Shown here in pieces: positions 1 to 11,785 of a DNA stretch of 64,000 nucleotides; position 1 is the stretch's first letter, and the number at the start of each line of letters is the position of its first letter. The notes under the pieces were generated by a model. It was not told the DNA's origin. It searched no databases and saw only the letters and a program-made list of their open reading frames with translations. The position numbers and the translations under genes were made by a program. The stretch is from Diphasiastrum complanatum. Taxonomy: Eukaryota; Streptophyta; Lycopodiopsida; Lycopodiales; Lycopodiaceae. The stretch covers positions 62,415,910 to 62,479,909 of the forward strand of contig CM055095.1 in the NCBI GenBank assembly GCA_029204225.1, given 5' to 3'.

Positions 1-315
1 GAGATCCAAGAGGACGTTCCGGTTAAGATTTGACAGAAATGTTCCGGTTGAGATTTGACAGAAACACTTCGGTTGAGATTTGACAGAAACAATCCGGTCG
101 AGATTTGAAAAAAGCGCTCTGGTCGAGATCTAAGTGAGGCGCTCCGGTCAAGATCTGATAGATGACTTCGGTTGAGATCCAACAGAACGCTTCCATCGGG
201 ATTTGACAGATGACTTCGGTTGAGATCCAACAGAAATGCTCCGGTTGAGATCTGATAGAAACCCATTGGTTGAGATCTGACAGAAACTCGTCAATGGAGA
301 TCTGACAGAAACTCA
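1..315. repeat. 25-bp degenerate tandem repeat
   Basis: A block built on the phrase CCGGTTGAGATTTGACAGAA recurs with a spacing of 25 bp (one 24-bp step), about twelve times, and starts before the window edge. The GGTT/GGTC core falls at about 21, 46, 71, 96, 121, 146 and 170. Copies drift towards the right end. The minus strand stays open across it only because of the repeat, and no known protein is recognised. Confidence 0.85.
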
Positions 316-754
316 GTATGGAGGAATGGAGCTGTGTGATGTAAGTGAAGAACTTTAGGGAGAAAATATGACTGTGGCCCAAAGTAGTTCTTAGGAAAGA
401 AGTATCTCAATGAATGATTGTATGCTTAATTGGGAATATTGAGATACCAGACAGAAAGAAATGCGATGGGTCTAAAGTGGGATAGATCTTTTTCATATGG
501 TGTAGCCTATCATTTGTTGACCTATAACATTCATGACAAATGGGTATTTATAGAAAAAAAATGCATAGAAAGTAAATAAGTACAGGTATGAATTATAAAC
601 AAGAAAAGAGGTTAAACATAGGCATGCAAATAGAGAATTACAAGCAAGAAAATAAGAAAATAAAAAATAAAAATATAGAATATATACCAAGAAAAAGTGT
701 TAAATTGGGTCAACAAAAAACAACTCCTCGTAATACCGCCGTAGACGACCACTG
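316..754. other. No gene seen
   Basis: AT-rich sequence between the tandem array and the first copia remnant. Short open frames here are low-complexity and show no recognisable domain. Confidence 0.5.
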
Positions 755-1581
755 TTGACGACAGTGTCTAGAAGTATTCCGTCAAGCGTTTGTAGTTGGA
801 CTGCACCATTAGGAAAGATTTTATTGATAATATATGGTCTCCATTTACTTATGGGACAAATGCACTCTTTTTGGTGCCTTTACAGAAGCAACCCACTGTG
901 TGTAGCTTGCATCCTCCAAGAGAATGGCAATACCAAAAAGAGTGCATTTGTAGTAATATCAACAGAAAATAACAAATTGTGTCGATGGCAATACCTCCAC
1001 CCATCTATCAACCAAAAGTCATCAATGAATGTCAAGAAGTACTTGGCTCTCCCTAGAGGAAGATTGTCCATGGCCCCACACAAGTCACTATGTACTATGT
1101 CTAATAATCCTTCAAAAACATGAACATGATCTATCCAAAAGGTGCTAGCACACTTGACTAGAATACAATTTTCACAAACAAAATGTCTAATATTGCTAGA
1201 ATAGTCAAGATCATATACTAGATTCTATTTGAACATATGTATAATGCTAGAATGATTCAGATGACCCAATTTGTAGTGCCAATGTGAATTGCTATTGACT
1301 ATAATTGTAGCATGCAATGCTCTTGAACAAGAAGTGTAGAAATGACAAAGTCTAAGGTATCTTTGTCATTTTCCAAGCTGTGTAATAGTAGTAAAATTGC
1401 AAATTAGGTATGTGAAGATTTTAGATCCACAGATTTAGATCTATCTCCCTCACCATGTCTCTTGATAGAACCATTTGATCTAGTCTCTTTATGAAGACAT
1501 GTGACTCCACTTGCTACAAAAATGACTTTCTTAGACTCATCACAAAAGAATGTAGAAGAACCATCTCCTTCATGAATGCAC
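755..1581 (-). pseudogene. Decayed Ty1/copia pol fragment (integrase), 3' half of a split element
   Basis: On the minus strand the sequence encodes a pre-integrase/integrase remnant. There is a His-containing stretch resembling HWHYKLGHLNH around 1260-1290, a CENC pair near 1160-1180, then a core start resembling DLCGAMDNLP and KYFLTFIDDF at 1083-1000. The frame decays after that. The right edge at 1581 is the exact insertion point of the young copia element, and the other half of the same decayed element resumes at 8014. The reading frame is continuous across the duplicated site TGCAC. Stretches nearer 1400-1580 are open but match no copia domain I know. Confidence 0.7.
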
Positions 1582-2237
1582 TGTGAAAATTGTCAACATT
1601 TCCTAGCTAGTTTGAGACCTAAATTGGCTAAAATTGTAAATAGTTTTGGTTCTGGAGTTTTGCACGTGTGAACCAGGCCACAATGTTTTTATTTACTGTA
1701 TTTTTTCAGTATGATGAAGTGTCAAACTTCATACCCTTCAAAATGAGACCATTTTGATGTATTTTGGTCATATAAGCCATTTTTAGCTATTTTTTCCTAT
1801 ATAGGGAATATCTAGGGTCAAGTACCTTCTAGAGAGAGGAGAGAGAGTCATCTTCCTCATCCATAAATAGTAGGGAAGTCGTGGAGAACAGGTTGGAGAA
1901 ACCTTTTGTATGCTTCATTGAGATCAATAGATCATTGTCATTGTTTCTTCCTCCATTGAGAGCATTGTTGTGTGTATTGTCTTCAAGCTATTGTGTATGA
2001 TCTTAGGTGCTTTCCAAAAGTGATAGGCTGATGTATTATGGACTGTATAATTCTATTTTGGGCCGCACTTGATGTTTATGGAAGTTTCCATTTGTGATAA
2101 ATGCTTTTTGATCAAGTTCTTTGCATTCTAGGTAGCATAGAATGTGTTGCCAATTCCTAGCTTATGTAGTTTGGAGTGCAAGCATTCAAGCCAATGATCT
2201 TGGAGTTTAGATCCACTTAGGATCTGTATTTTTCACA
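1582..2237 (+). repeat. 5' LTR of element A (656 bp)
   Basis: It begins TGTGAAAA and ends TTTTTCACA, so the termini are inverted repeats, and is followed directly by a tRNA-iMet type primer site. A likely TATA element (CTATATAG) lies near 1798. A G-box GCACGTGTGA lies at 1662-1671. The 3' copy is 7359-8013. Confidence 0.95.
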
Positions 2238-2250
2238 TGGTATCAGAGCT
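2238..2250 (+). promoter_or_regulatory. Primer binding site (initiator Met tRNA type)
   Basis: TGGTATCAGAGCT directly abuts the 5' LTR. This matches the usual plant copia site complementary to the 3' end of initiator methionine tRNA, where minus-strand synthesis starts. Confidence 0.9.
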
Positions 2251-3409
2251 GGTTGGCTTCTATTTACAGTAAGTATTCCATTTTTGGTGATATTTGGATG
2301 TTTGATCAAGTTCTAGCATGATTTTGCATTGCTTTGTTGATCAAATCTTACTAACCTTTGTTTTGTGAGTTGAACTTGTGGATCAAAAGCATATTTCAGG
2401 TCTATTGAAGATCAGAGGCTGAAAAGAAACTATTTTGGATCAGATCGTAACACCTAATCATTTGTGATTGTGAGGCTTGTGCATATTCAATACTAACAAT
2501 GTTCTTTTCAATCCTATTGTTGACAATCTCCATTCTTGGATGAACACTCTCCTTAAGTGGATGAAACTTCTCCTTAAGTGGATGACAAATGCTCTTTTGA
2601 GTGAGTTGTAATTCTCCTAAAGGCTGAGCAAAGCTCCCATTTGGATGAAAGATCCCCTTTTTTGGGTGAACATATTGTAAGCTCCATTGTGAAGAGCATA
2701 TTGTAAAGATTGTCATCAATTTTGGCATAAATTTTGGTGTACTTTGTTGAGCATGTAAGTAACTCTCCTTATGTAATTTGATTGGAGCATTTGCTGGAAG
2801 GTGTTAACCATTATGCAAGTGTGTTTTCAGGTTCTTAACAGGTTGAGGAACATTCTCATGTGAAGTGATCTTAGATCTACATCTAAACACCAAGATTTGA
2901 CAAGATAGTGAAGCTAGTCTTGTGATTCACTAAGTGTGCTCATTCATTCACCTCTAAATCTTGTATTTATCACTTGCTGGAGTTTATAAACTTTTAGAAG
3001 TGTGGTTTACATGTGGTTTTACAGGTTGAATCAATATCTTAGTGTGTTGATCATATGTTGATCAAGTTTGTTCATTACTAGGTAATCTTGGCATCCTAGT
3101 TTTGGGTATTTTCTAAGAATGCAAGTAACTCTTCACACCATAACTTGATTTGGTCACTTGCTGGAAAGTTTGAGAGCTTAAGCAAGAGTGTGTTCAGGTT
3201 GGTTTGATTTTGTAATCCATTCTTAGTGTGTGCAAAGTGTTGCATGTGTTTCAATCTTCCTTTCTATGCTTGGAAACCATCTAGGTTCAAGATAGAAGTG
3301 TTTTAGGGTCCTAAATCTTCATAGATCTCTTTATCTATCATTTGTTGAGAGAAAAGTGAGTGCTAAGTGCTTTAGGACAGAACCTAAAAGTTGAAGAAAC
3401 ATTAGAATC
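2251..3409 (+). repeat. Element A leader with degenerate internal repeats
   Basis: This long (about 1.16 kb) untranslated leader precedes gag. It has about three diverged copies of a unit carrying AAGTAACTC, then TTTGATTGG..CTTGCTGGAA, then GTGTTTTCAGGTT. They lie near 2755-2850, 2960-3035 and 3118-3215, with a fourth weak match near 3330. A minus-strand open frame at 2402-2728 has no recognisable domain and is taken as chance. Confidence 0.55.
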
Positions 3410-6400
3410 ATGGCTTCCAATGGTGGGATCATGCTAGAGTCTAGTGAAAGGTTGAGTTCATCAAACTACTCTACTTGGAAAGTGAGGATGGAGTCCTTAC
3501 TTGAGTTGAATGAACTCATGGACATAGTTGCAGAAATTGAAGAGAGACCTCTCACACTTCAAGAGCAACAAAGGTTTGATAAGAAGGCCAAAAGGGCTCT
3601 TCATATCATTAAAATGAATGTTACAAATGAACTTCTCAAGGAAGTTGGAAAGTGTCAAAGTGCAAGTGAGGCATGGAATGCCTTAAAGAAGCTCTTTGAA
3701 TCAAAGTCCACATCTAGGGTATTGACCCTAAGGAGACAAATATTTTCTAGTAGGCAAAGAGAGGGTGAAAGTGCTCATGCATTTATCTTGAGAGTTAAGT
3801 CCCTAAGTGATGATTTAGCATGCATTGATGAGAACATAAAAGATGGTGAAATAGTCCAAGTTATGTTGAATGGTTTTCTAAATGAACATGCTAACCTTGT
3901 GCAAAGTTTTGCCATTCAAAGAGTCTTGCCAAGTGTGGTTGACTTGCAAGAAATCTTATTGGCTGAAGAACATAGGTTGCAATCAAAGCTTGATGGTGCA
4001 TCCTTGCAAGGTGGAGGTGAAGAGGCTTTCTTCACAAAAGGCAAATTCAAGGGCAAAGGTAAAGGCAAAGGGAAATGGTCCAAAGGTGGTAACTTTGATC
4101 ATGATGATCACTCTTCCTCTTCCTCTTCTACTAAGAACAATAAGTCAAAGTTCAAGTGCTTTTATTGTGGGATAAAAGGTCATTTTGCAAATGAATGTTA
4201 TAAGAAGAAAAGAGAGCAAGGAGAGAGGCAAGGAAATCTTACAATAGATGAGGAAGAACATAACACATGTGAATCACTTGTTATGACTTCAAGTTTGTTA
4301 GCCAACATAGATGATAATGATCCTTGGTGGATTGATAGTGGAGCCTCATCTCACATGACAAGACATAAGGAATACTTTACATCCTTATTGTCTTATGAGG
4401 GAGAAGGTAACATCATCTACACTGCAAATGATGGTCAATGTGACATCAAAGGCATAGGCACTATTCCTATTTCCCTTTCAACAAATAGGAAAGCAAATCT
4501 TGAAAATGTTTTGTACATTCCTTCAATCACTAAGAATTTGCTTAGTGTAAGTCAAATGATTGACAAAGGACTTGATGTGGAGTTCATTGGAGATGCATGT
4601 TTGATAAGTAAATGTGGATCCTTGATTGCTCAAGGTAGGAGGCATGGTAAACTTTTCAAGCTTGATGCATGTGTGATCTCTAATCATGAAGGATGTATGG
4701 CTAGGGAGCAATTGACAAACCAAGAAGTTTGGCACAAGAGGTTGGGCCATCCCAACTTCAAATCTTTGGAGGTAATGGCAAAGAAAGAGCTTGTTCTTGG
4801 TCTCCCTAAAAGTCTTGTTGCAAACAATAGTGTTTGTGAACATTGTGCCTTGTCCAAATCTCATAGACTTGCTTATTCTAGATCTACTTCTAGATCTAAA
4901 GAAGCTTTTCAACTTGTGCATTCTGATATTCATTCTTCTAGTACAACTAGCAATGGTGGGGCAAAGATGTATGCAACTTTCATTGATGACTTTAGTAGGT
5001 ATACTTGGATCTATCTTCTTAAAAGTAAGGATGAAGTGTTTGCTGCATTTGTCAAGTTCAAGAATGAAATGGAAAACCAATTCAATACAAAGATCAAATG
5101 CTTAAGATCTGATAATGGAGGGGAATACACCTCAAATAGGTTCAAAGACTTTTGTATAGCACATGGGATTAAGAGGGAGATGTCTAGTCCTAGGACTCCA
5201 CAACAGAATGGAGTGGCCGAGAGGAAGAATAGAACCCTTTGTGAATGTGCCAAGGCAATGAGACTACATGCTAATCTTGCTAAGTCTTTTTGGGGGGAAG
5301 CTTTAGCATGTGCTAACTATCTATGTAATAGATGGACAAGTGCTTCCTTGGATGGTAAAACTCCTCATGAGGTTCTTTATGGTAGAAGGCCGAGTGTCAA
5401 GCATTGTAGGATCTTTGGATGTACATGTTTTGTCAATATCACACTTGATGATAGAACTAAAGAAGATCCTTCATCAAAGAAGGGTGTGTTTGTTGGCTAT
5501 AGTGAAGTAAGCAAGGCTTACAAAGTGTACATTCCTTCTACAAAGAAAGTTGTCATAAGTAGGGATGTCATCTTTCATGAAGAGAATGTTTCCAATGTTG
5601 TTGATGTTGATGTTGATGTGCCTACTAATCATCATGATGTGCAAGATGTCTTGGATGAAGATGGAGATGCCACTCCAAAGCAAACTTCAAGGAAGACTCA
5701 AAGGCAAAGGGCTAAGCCATCAAGGCTAACCTATGATGAAAAAGGAAAGCAAGTGGTGGACAACTCTAACTTTGCTTTTCTTATTTCTTTTGATGAACCA
5801 ACTTGTGTAGGTGAAGCAATTCAAAAGAAGGAATGGATCCAAGCCATGGATCATGAGCATCAAGCACTCATCAAAAGCAACACATGGAGGTTGGTAAAGC
5901 TTCCAAAGGACAAGAAGGCAATTGGTTGTAAGTGGATCTTCAAGATCAAGACAAATCAAGATGGATCAATCAACAAGTACAAGGCAAGGTTGGTGGCAAA
6001 GGGGTATGCTCAAGAATATGGTATTGACTATGATGAGACCTTTGCACCCGTGGCAAAGATGGTAACTATTCGAATCCTAATCTCTCTTGCAACTCTTTAT
6101 GATTGGGATATGTGGCAAATGGATGTTACTAATGCCTTCTTGAATGGTGATCTTGAAGAAGATATTTACATGGAGCAACCCGAGGGCTATGTTTCACATG
6201 ATGAGCCTAATCATGTGTGCTATCTCCAAAAGAGTTTGTATGGGCTAAAGCAAGCACCAAGGAGTTGGTATGCTAAGCTCAATTCCTTCTTACTTTCTCA
6301 AAACTTTGTTATGAGTGAGTATGATCATTCTCTCTACTTTAGATTGAATGAAAATGATATCACTTTACTTTTGATCTATGTTGATGACATTATCTTAAGT

Positions 6401-7363
6401 GGTGGTAACAATCTAGATATAGATGAAATCAAGATGGCACTCAAAAGAGAGTTTGAAATTCAAGATCTTGGTAAACTTCATTATATCTTAGGAATAGAGA
6501 TTATTAGAACTTCTAAATCTACATTCATATGTCAAGAAAAGTATGTTAACTCTATTCTAAAAAGGTTTCATATGGAAGATTGTAAAGTTGTTTCTACTCC
6601 TATGGAATCAAATGTAAAGCTAACTACAAGAAGTAATGAAAGATCCTTCAAGGACATTACTCTCTATAGAAAGCTAATAGGATCTCTTATATGGTTAACC
6701 ATCACAAGACCTGATCTAAGCTTTGTGGTTGGTAAACTAAGTCAATTTATGCAAGATCCTAGTGAGGCTCATTGGAAGCTAGGAAAGAGAGTACTTAGAT
6801 ACATCTCGGGATCTAGAGATTTTGGCATCTTGTATGGAGGTACTACACCTAACCTTTGTGGATTTTCAGATTCAGATTTTGCAGGTTATCAAATGGATAG
6901 GAAGTCAACAAGTGCCTTTGCAATCTATCTTGGAGATGGAGTGGTCTCATGGCTATCAAAGAAGCAACCAACTATCTCTCTATCTTCCACCGAAGCCGAG
7001 TACAAGGCATTAACAACATGCACCAAGGAGATTCTTTGGATCAAGAGGATGTTATTGGATCTTCACTTGCTGGAACCAGAGAAGACTCCAATCATACTTT
7101 GTGATAACCTTTCAGCCCAAAGCTTGGCAAGCAATCCTGTTTTTCATGCAAGGAGCAAGCACATTGAGATTGCTCACCATTTTGTGAGAGATCAAGTCAT
7201 TGCCAAAGAGGTGGAGCTTCAACATGTCTCTTCAAAGGAGTGTGTGGCTGATATCTTCACCAAACCATTGGGAAAGGACCTATATTTAATGCATAGATCT
7301 AATCTTGGAATGTGCTCAAAGACTATGTTGAAACTAGCATCCAATATTGAAGAGGGAGTGTGA
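3410..7363 (+). CDS. Ty1/copia Gag-Pol polyprotein, intact, 1317 aa
   Basis: The single uninterrupted frame encodes all enzymes needed for copia replication. Gag (UBN2-like) occupies residues ~1-230, with a Lys/Gly-rich basic stretch ~208-222 and a CCHC knuckle CFYCGIKGHFANEC ~250-263. The aspartic protease active site is DSGASSH near 308. The integrase zinc domain has WHKRLGH ~440 and CEHC ~475, and the catalytic core has D in HSDIH ~505, D in SDNGGEY ~567 and E in NGVAERKN ~605. Reverse transcriptase begins near residue 800 (WIFKIKTNQDG) and has YVDD ~989. RNase H has DSDFAG ~1153 and SSTEAEYKAL ~1192, ending with SKHIEIAHHF. The start at 3410 is the first ATG after the leader and gives a normal copia Gag N-terminus. 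The stop TGA at 7361-7363 lies two bases inside the 3' LTR. I see no frameshift or lost catalytic residue. Confidence 0.95.
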   Translation: MASNGGIMLESSERLSSSNYSTWKVRMESLLELNELMDIVAEIEERPLTLQEQQRFDKKAKRALHIIKMNVTNELLKEVGKCQSASEAWNALKKLFESKSTSRVLTLRRQIFSSRQREGESAHAFILRVKSLSDDLACIDENIKDGEIVQVMLNGFLNEHANLVQSFAIQRVLPSVVDLQEILLAEEHRLQSKLDGASLQGGGEEAFFTKGKFKGKGKGKGKWSKGGNFDHDDHSSSSSSTKNNKSKFKCFYCGIKGHFANECYKKKREQGERQGNLTIDEEEHNTCESLVMTSSLLANIDDNDPWWIDSGASSHMTRHKEYFTSLLSYEGEGNIIYTANDGQCDIKGIGTIPISLSTNRKANLENVLYIPSITKNLLSVSQMIDKGLDVEFIGDACLISKCGSLIAQGRRHGKLFKLDACVISNHEGCMAREQLTNQEVWHKRLGHPNFKSLEVMAKKELVLGLPKSLVANNSVCEHCALSKSHRLAYSRSTSRSKEAFQLVHSDIHSSSTTSNGGAKMYATFIDDFSRYTWIYLLKSKDEVFAAFVKFKNEMENQFNTKIKCLRSDNGGEYTSNRFKDFCIAHGIKREMSSPRTPQQNGVAERKNRTLCECAKAMRLHANLAKSFWGEALACANYLCNRWTSASLDGKTPHEVLYGRRPSVKHCRIFGCTCFVNITLDDRTKEDPSSKKGVFVGYSEVSKAYKVYIPSTKKVVISRDVIFHEENVSNVVDVDVDVPTNHHDVQDVLDEDGDATPKQTSRKTQRQRAKPSRLTYDEKGKQVVDNSNFAFLISFDEPTCVGEAIQKKEWIQAMDHEHQALIKSNTWRLVKLPKDKKAIGCKWIFKIKTNQDGSINKYKARLVAKGYAQEYGIDYDETFAPVAKMVTIRILISLATLYDWDMWQMDVTNAFLNGDLEEDIYMEQPEGYVSHDEPNHVCYLQKSLYGLKQAPRSWYAKLNSFLLSQNFVMSEYDHSLYFRLNENDITLLLIYVDDIILSGGNNLDIDEIKMALKREFEIQDLGKLHYILGIEIIRTSKSTFICQEKYVNSILKRFHMEDCKVVSTPMESNVKLTTRSNERSFKDITLYRKLIGSLIWLTITRPDLSFVVGKLSQFMQDPSEAHWKLGKRVLRYISGSRDFGILYGGTTPNLCGFSDSDFAGYQMDRKSTSAFAIYLGDGVVSWLSKKQPTISLSSTEAEYKALTTCTKEILWIKRMLLDLHLLEPEKTPIILCDNLSAQSLASNPVFHARSKHIEIAHHFVRDQVIAKEVELQHVSSKECVADIFTKPLGKDLYLMHRSNLGMCSKTMLKLASNIEEGV
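7347..7358 (+). promoter_or_regulatory. Polypurine tract of element A
   Basis: ATTGAAGAGGGAG immediately precedes the 3' LTR and overlaps the last Gag-Pol codons. It is the expected plus-strand primer site. Confidence 0.75.
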
Positions 7364-8013
7364 AAATTGTCAACATTTCCTAGCTAGTTTGAGACCTAAA
7401 TTGGCTAAAATTGTAAATAGTTTTGGTTCTGGAGTTTTGCACGTGTGAACCAGGCCACAATGTTTTTATTTACTGTATTTTTTCAGTATGATGAAGTGTC
7501 AAACTTCATACCCTTCAAAATGAGACCATTTTGATGTATTTTGGTCATATAAGCCATTTTTAGCTATTTTTCCTATATAGGGAATATCTAGGGTCAAGTA
7601 CCTTCTAGAGAGAGGAGAGAGAGTCATCTTCCTCATCCATAAATAGTAGGGAAGTCGTGGAGAACAGGTTGGAGAAACCTTTTGTATGCTTCATTGAGAT
7701 CAATAGATCATTGTCATTGTTTCTTCCTCCATTGAGAGCATTGTTGTGTGTATTGTCTTCAAGATATTGTGTATGATCTTAGGTGCTTTCCAAAAGTGAT
7801 AGGCTGATGTATTATGGACTGTATAATGCTATTTTGGGCCGCACTTGATGTTTATGGAAGTTTCCATTTGTGATAAATGCTTTTTGATCAAGTTCTTTGC
7901 ATTCTAGGTAGCATAGAATGTGTTGCCAATTCCTAGCTTATGTAGTTTGGAGTGCAAGCATTCAAGCCAATGATCTTGGAGTTTAGATCCACTTAGGATC
8001 TGTATTTTTCACA
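7359..8013 (+). repeat. 3' LTR of element A (655 bp)
   Basis: It is nearly identical to 1582-2237. Differences seen are C/A in CTTCAAG(C/A)TATTG, T/G in TATAAT(T/G)CTA, and one T fewer in the run before CCTATATAGG. It is followed by the duplicated target TGCAC. Confidence 0.95.
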
Positions 8014-10030
8014 TGCACCTAGCAACATCTTTTTCCATATGATCAAAGAAATCATTAGCAACAATATTTTCCAAGGAAGAACCTTCACCTCCATTGATGA
8101 AGTTAGCTCTTTCCTCACCTTTTGCATGCTTGCACTTGCCATGAAAAACCATTGAAACACCATCATTATCCTCAAGATTAGCCAAGTTAGAAGCATATTA
8201 GATCTCGACCTAGATCTAGCATAAGGAAGCTTGTTAGAGTTTGCACAAGATCCACCAATATTATTGATGCTAAAAGAGAACTTTGGAAAGTTGAGACCAA
8301 GATCCTTTTCCATTCCATCCTTTTTGTTAGCCATAACAAAATCATCAAGCTTGAAAAGTCTACTTTGTATATTGCCCCGAGCAACCAAGATTTCTTCCTT
8401 TGTAATGAAACAAGCATCACCACCAAACTTTATCATGTATCCTTTCTCTATCATTTGACCAACACTTAGCAAATTATGTGAAAAGGAAGGAATGTAAAAA
8501 ACACCATCAAGTCTTGCTTTCCTATTGTACCAAGACAAATATTGAACCAATACCTTCAATCACACACTCACCACCATTGGCCATGTGAATTGCTTTCTTG
8601 GCTCCATCATAAGTGACCAAAGAAGCAAAGAACTCCTTGTGACTAGTCATGTGTGAACAAGCTCCACTATCAATCCACCATGAATCTTTGTCACCTTCAC
8701 TTGATATTGGACTTGAAGAACACATCAAAAGAGAATCACCACGACCTAGATCCTCATCATTAGTAGTAAAGTTGATTTGCTTGCTACCTTCATCTCTTTG
8801 CTTCTTCAAACATTCATTTGGAAAATGCCCTTTGATTCCACAATAGAAGCATTTTAACTTTGACTTATCTTCCTTTTTGCCAAAAGAGGAAGTCTCACCT
8901 TGATCTTGCCCTTTAGACCACTTGCCTTTGCCTTTGCCCTTGAACTTGCCTTTGATGAACATAGCATCCTCTTCATATTGAGATGTCGATGTAGATCCAC
9001 CTCCTCTTGATTGAAGCTTGTACTCCTCATTCACCAAGATCTCTTGCAAATCCACAATACTTGACAAAGTCTTTTGAATAGCAAAAATTTAAACAGAATT
9101 AGCATGATCATTCAACAAGCCATTAAGTATAACTTGAACAAGTTCTACCTCCTTAATGCTTTCATCAATACATGCTAACTCATCATTGAATGCTTTAACC
9201 CTCAAAACAAAAGCATGAGTACTCTCTTCCTTCTTTTGCAAACTTTGAAAGATTTTTCTTGGCCATGTGAATTGCTTTCTTGGCTCCATCATAAGTGACC
9301 AAAGAAGCAAAGAACTCCTTGTGACTAGTCATGTGTGAACAAGCTCCACTATCAATCCACCATGAATCTTTGTCACCTTCACTTGATATTGGACTTGAAG
9401 AACACATCAAAAGAGAATCACCACTACCTAGATCCTCATCATTAGCAGTAAAGTTGATTTGCTTGCTACCTTCATCTCTTTGCTTCTTCAAAAATTCATT
9501 CGCAAAATGCCCTTTGATTCCACAATAGAAGCATTTTAACTTTGACTTATCTTCCTTTTTGCCAAAAGAGGAAGTCTCACCTTGATCTTGCCCTTTAGAC
9601 CACTTGCCTTTGCCTTTGCCCTTGAACTTGCCTTTGATGAACATAGCATCCTCTTAATATTGAGATGTCGATGTAGATCCACCTCCTCTTGATTGAAGCC
9701 TGTACTCCTCATTCACCAAGATCTCTTGAAAATCCGCACCACTTGGCAAAGTCTTTTGAATAGCAAAAATTTAAACAGAATTAGCATGATCATTCAACAA
9801 GCCATTAAGTATAACTTGAACAAGTCCTACCTCCTTAATGCTTTCATCATTACATGCTAACTCATCATTGAATGCTTTAACCCTCAAAACAAAAGCATGA
9901 GTACTCTCTTCCTTCTTTTGCAAACTTTGAAAGATTTTTCTCCTAAGGGTAAGACTCTTGATGTAGACTTGGATTCATAAAGCTTCTTCAAAGCTTCCCA
10001 GGCCTCCAAAGATGATGTGCATGTGCAAAA
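8014..10030 (-). pseudogene. Decayed Ty1/copia gag-protease-preintegrase, 5' half of a split element
   Basis: Read right to left on the minus strand, it has a gag tail (SLEAWEALKKLYESKSTSRVL, ~9960-10020), a CCHC knuckle CFYCGIKGHFPNEC (~8800-8860), protease DSGACSH (~8660), and a pre-integrase stretch FYIPSFSHNLLSVGQMIEKG (~8430-8500). After that the zinc-binding His/Cys pairs are missing. A region of unfamiliar sequence then runs to the element A insertion site and resumes at 1581. The gag N-terminus is lost near 10025. A 682-bp tandem duplication (8578-9941) breaks the frame because 682 is not a multiple of three. It belongs to the same broad family as element A but is old and non-functional. 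Confidence 0.85.
8578..9941. repeat. 682-bp tandem duplication within copia gag-protease
   Basis: Two head-to-tail copies, 8578-9259 and 9260-9941, both start TGGCCATGTGAATTGC and end GATTTTTCT. They differ at scattered bases only (for example TCATCAATACA versus TCATCATTACA). The junction joins protease sequence to gag sequence, so this is a local duplication and not a second insertion. Confidence 0.93.
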
Positions 10031-10202
10031 AGTGCAAAAAGGACCAAGAGTGGATCCTAATCTAATCCTCAAGAGGGATTGGTTGGCAGATTACTTGATC
10101 TATCAATCTACTTCAGATTCAGATCAATCTAGATCAATTCTAGACACAAACTCCTAACAAGTTTACGGTTTGTGTTATATATTAATTTATGTTTCATGCT
10201 TG

Positions 10203-11590
<1,388 letters not shown>

Positions 11591-11597
11591 TTCACCA

Positions 11598-11785
11598 TCA
11601 TTTCCAAAGCCTTGATATGCCAAACTCTTGACTTGTCAATTTCTCCCTTGCCACAAATCCATCTTGGTTAGTAACAACACAAGCATCAAGTTTGAACAAT
11701 CCGCCTTGCCTTTTCCCTCTTGCAATCAAGAAACCTTTCTTTTTTATCAACCAACAAACATTTCCAACAAATTCCACCTCTAGAC
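11598..11785 (-). pseudogene. Copia pre-integrase scrap (element A-like)
   Basis: The minus strand encodes a stretch resembling GLEVEFVGNVC, GKRQGGLFKLDACVVTNQDG and VAREKLTSQE. This closely matches the pre-integrase linker of the element A family. It is fused directly to a different copia integrase fragment at about 11786, so the 80-codon frame at 11598-11840 is a chimera of two families. Confidence 0.75.

Larger units (their letters stand above)
1582..8013 (+). mobile_element. Intact Ty1/copia LTR retrotransposon (element A)
   Basis: The 6432-bp element is complete: 5' LTR 1582-2237, primer binding site from 2238, leader, a single open Gag-Pol frame 3410-7363, purine-rich tract, and 3' LTR 7359-8013. 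It is flanked by the 5-bp target-site duplication TGCAC (1577-1581 and 8014-8018). Comparing the LTRs base by base, I find two substitutions and one T-run indel in about 655 bp, so insertion was recent. It landed inside an older minus-strand copia element. Domain order protease, integrase, RT, RNase H is copia. With an open frame, near-identical LTRs and an intact primer site, it could be autonomous; activity is inference. Confidence 0.95.

Noticed and set aside
4523-5080. 185-codon open frame on the minus strand inside element A
   Set aside because: It is the antisense of intact Gag-Pol and has no domain of its own.
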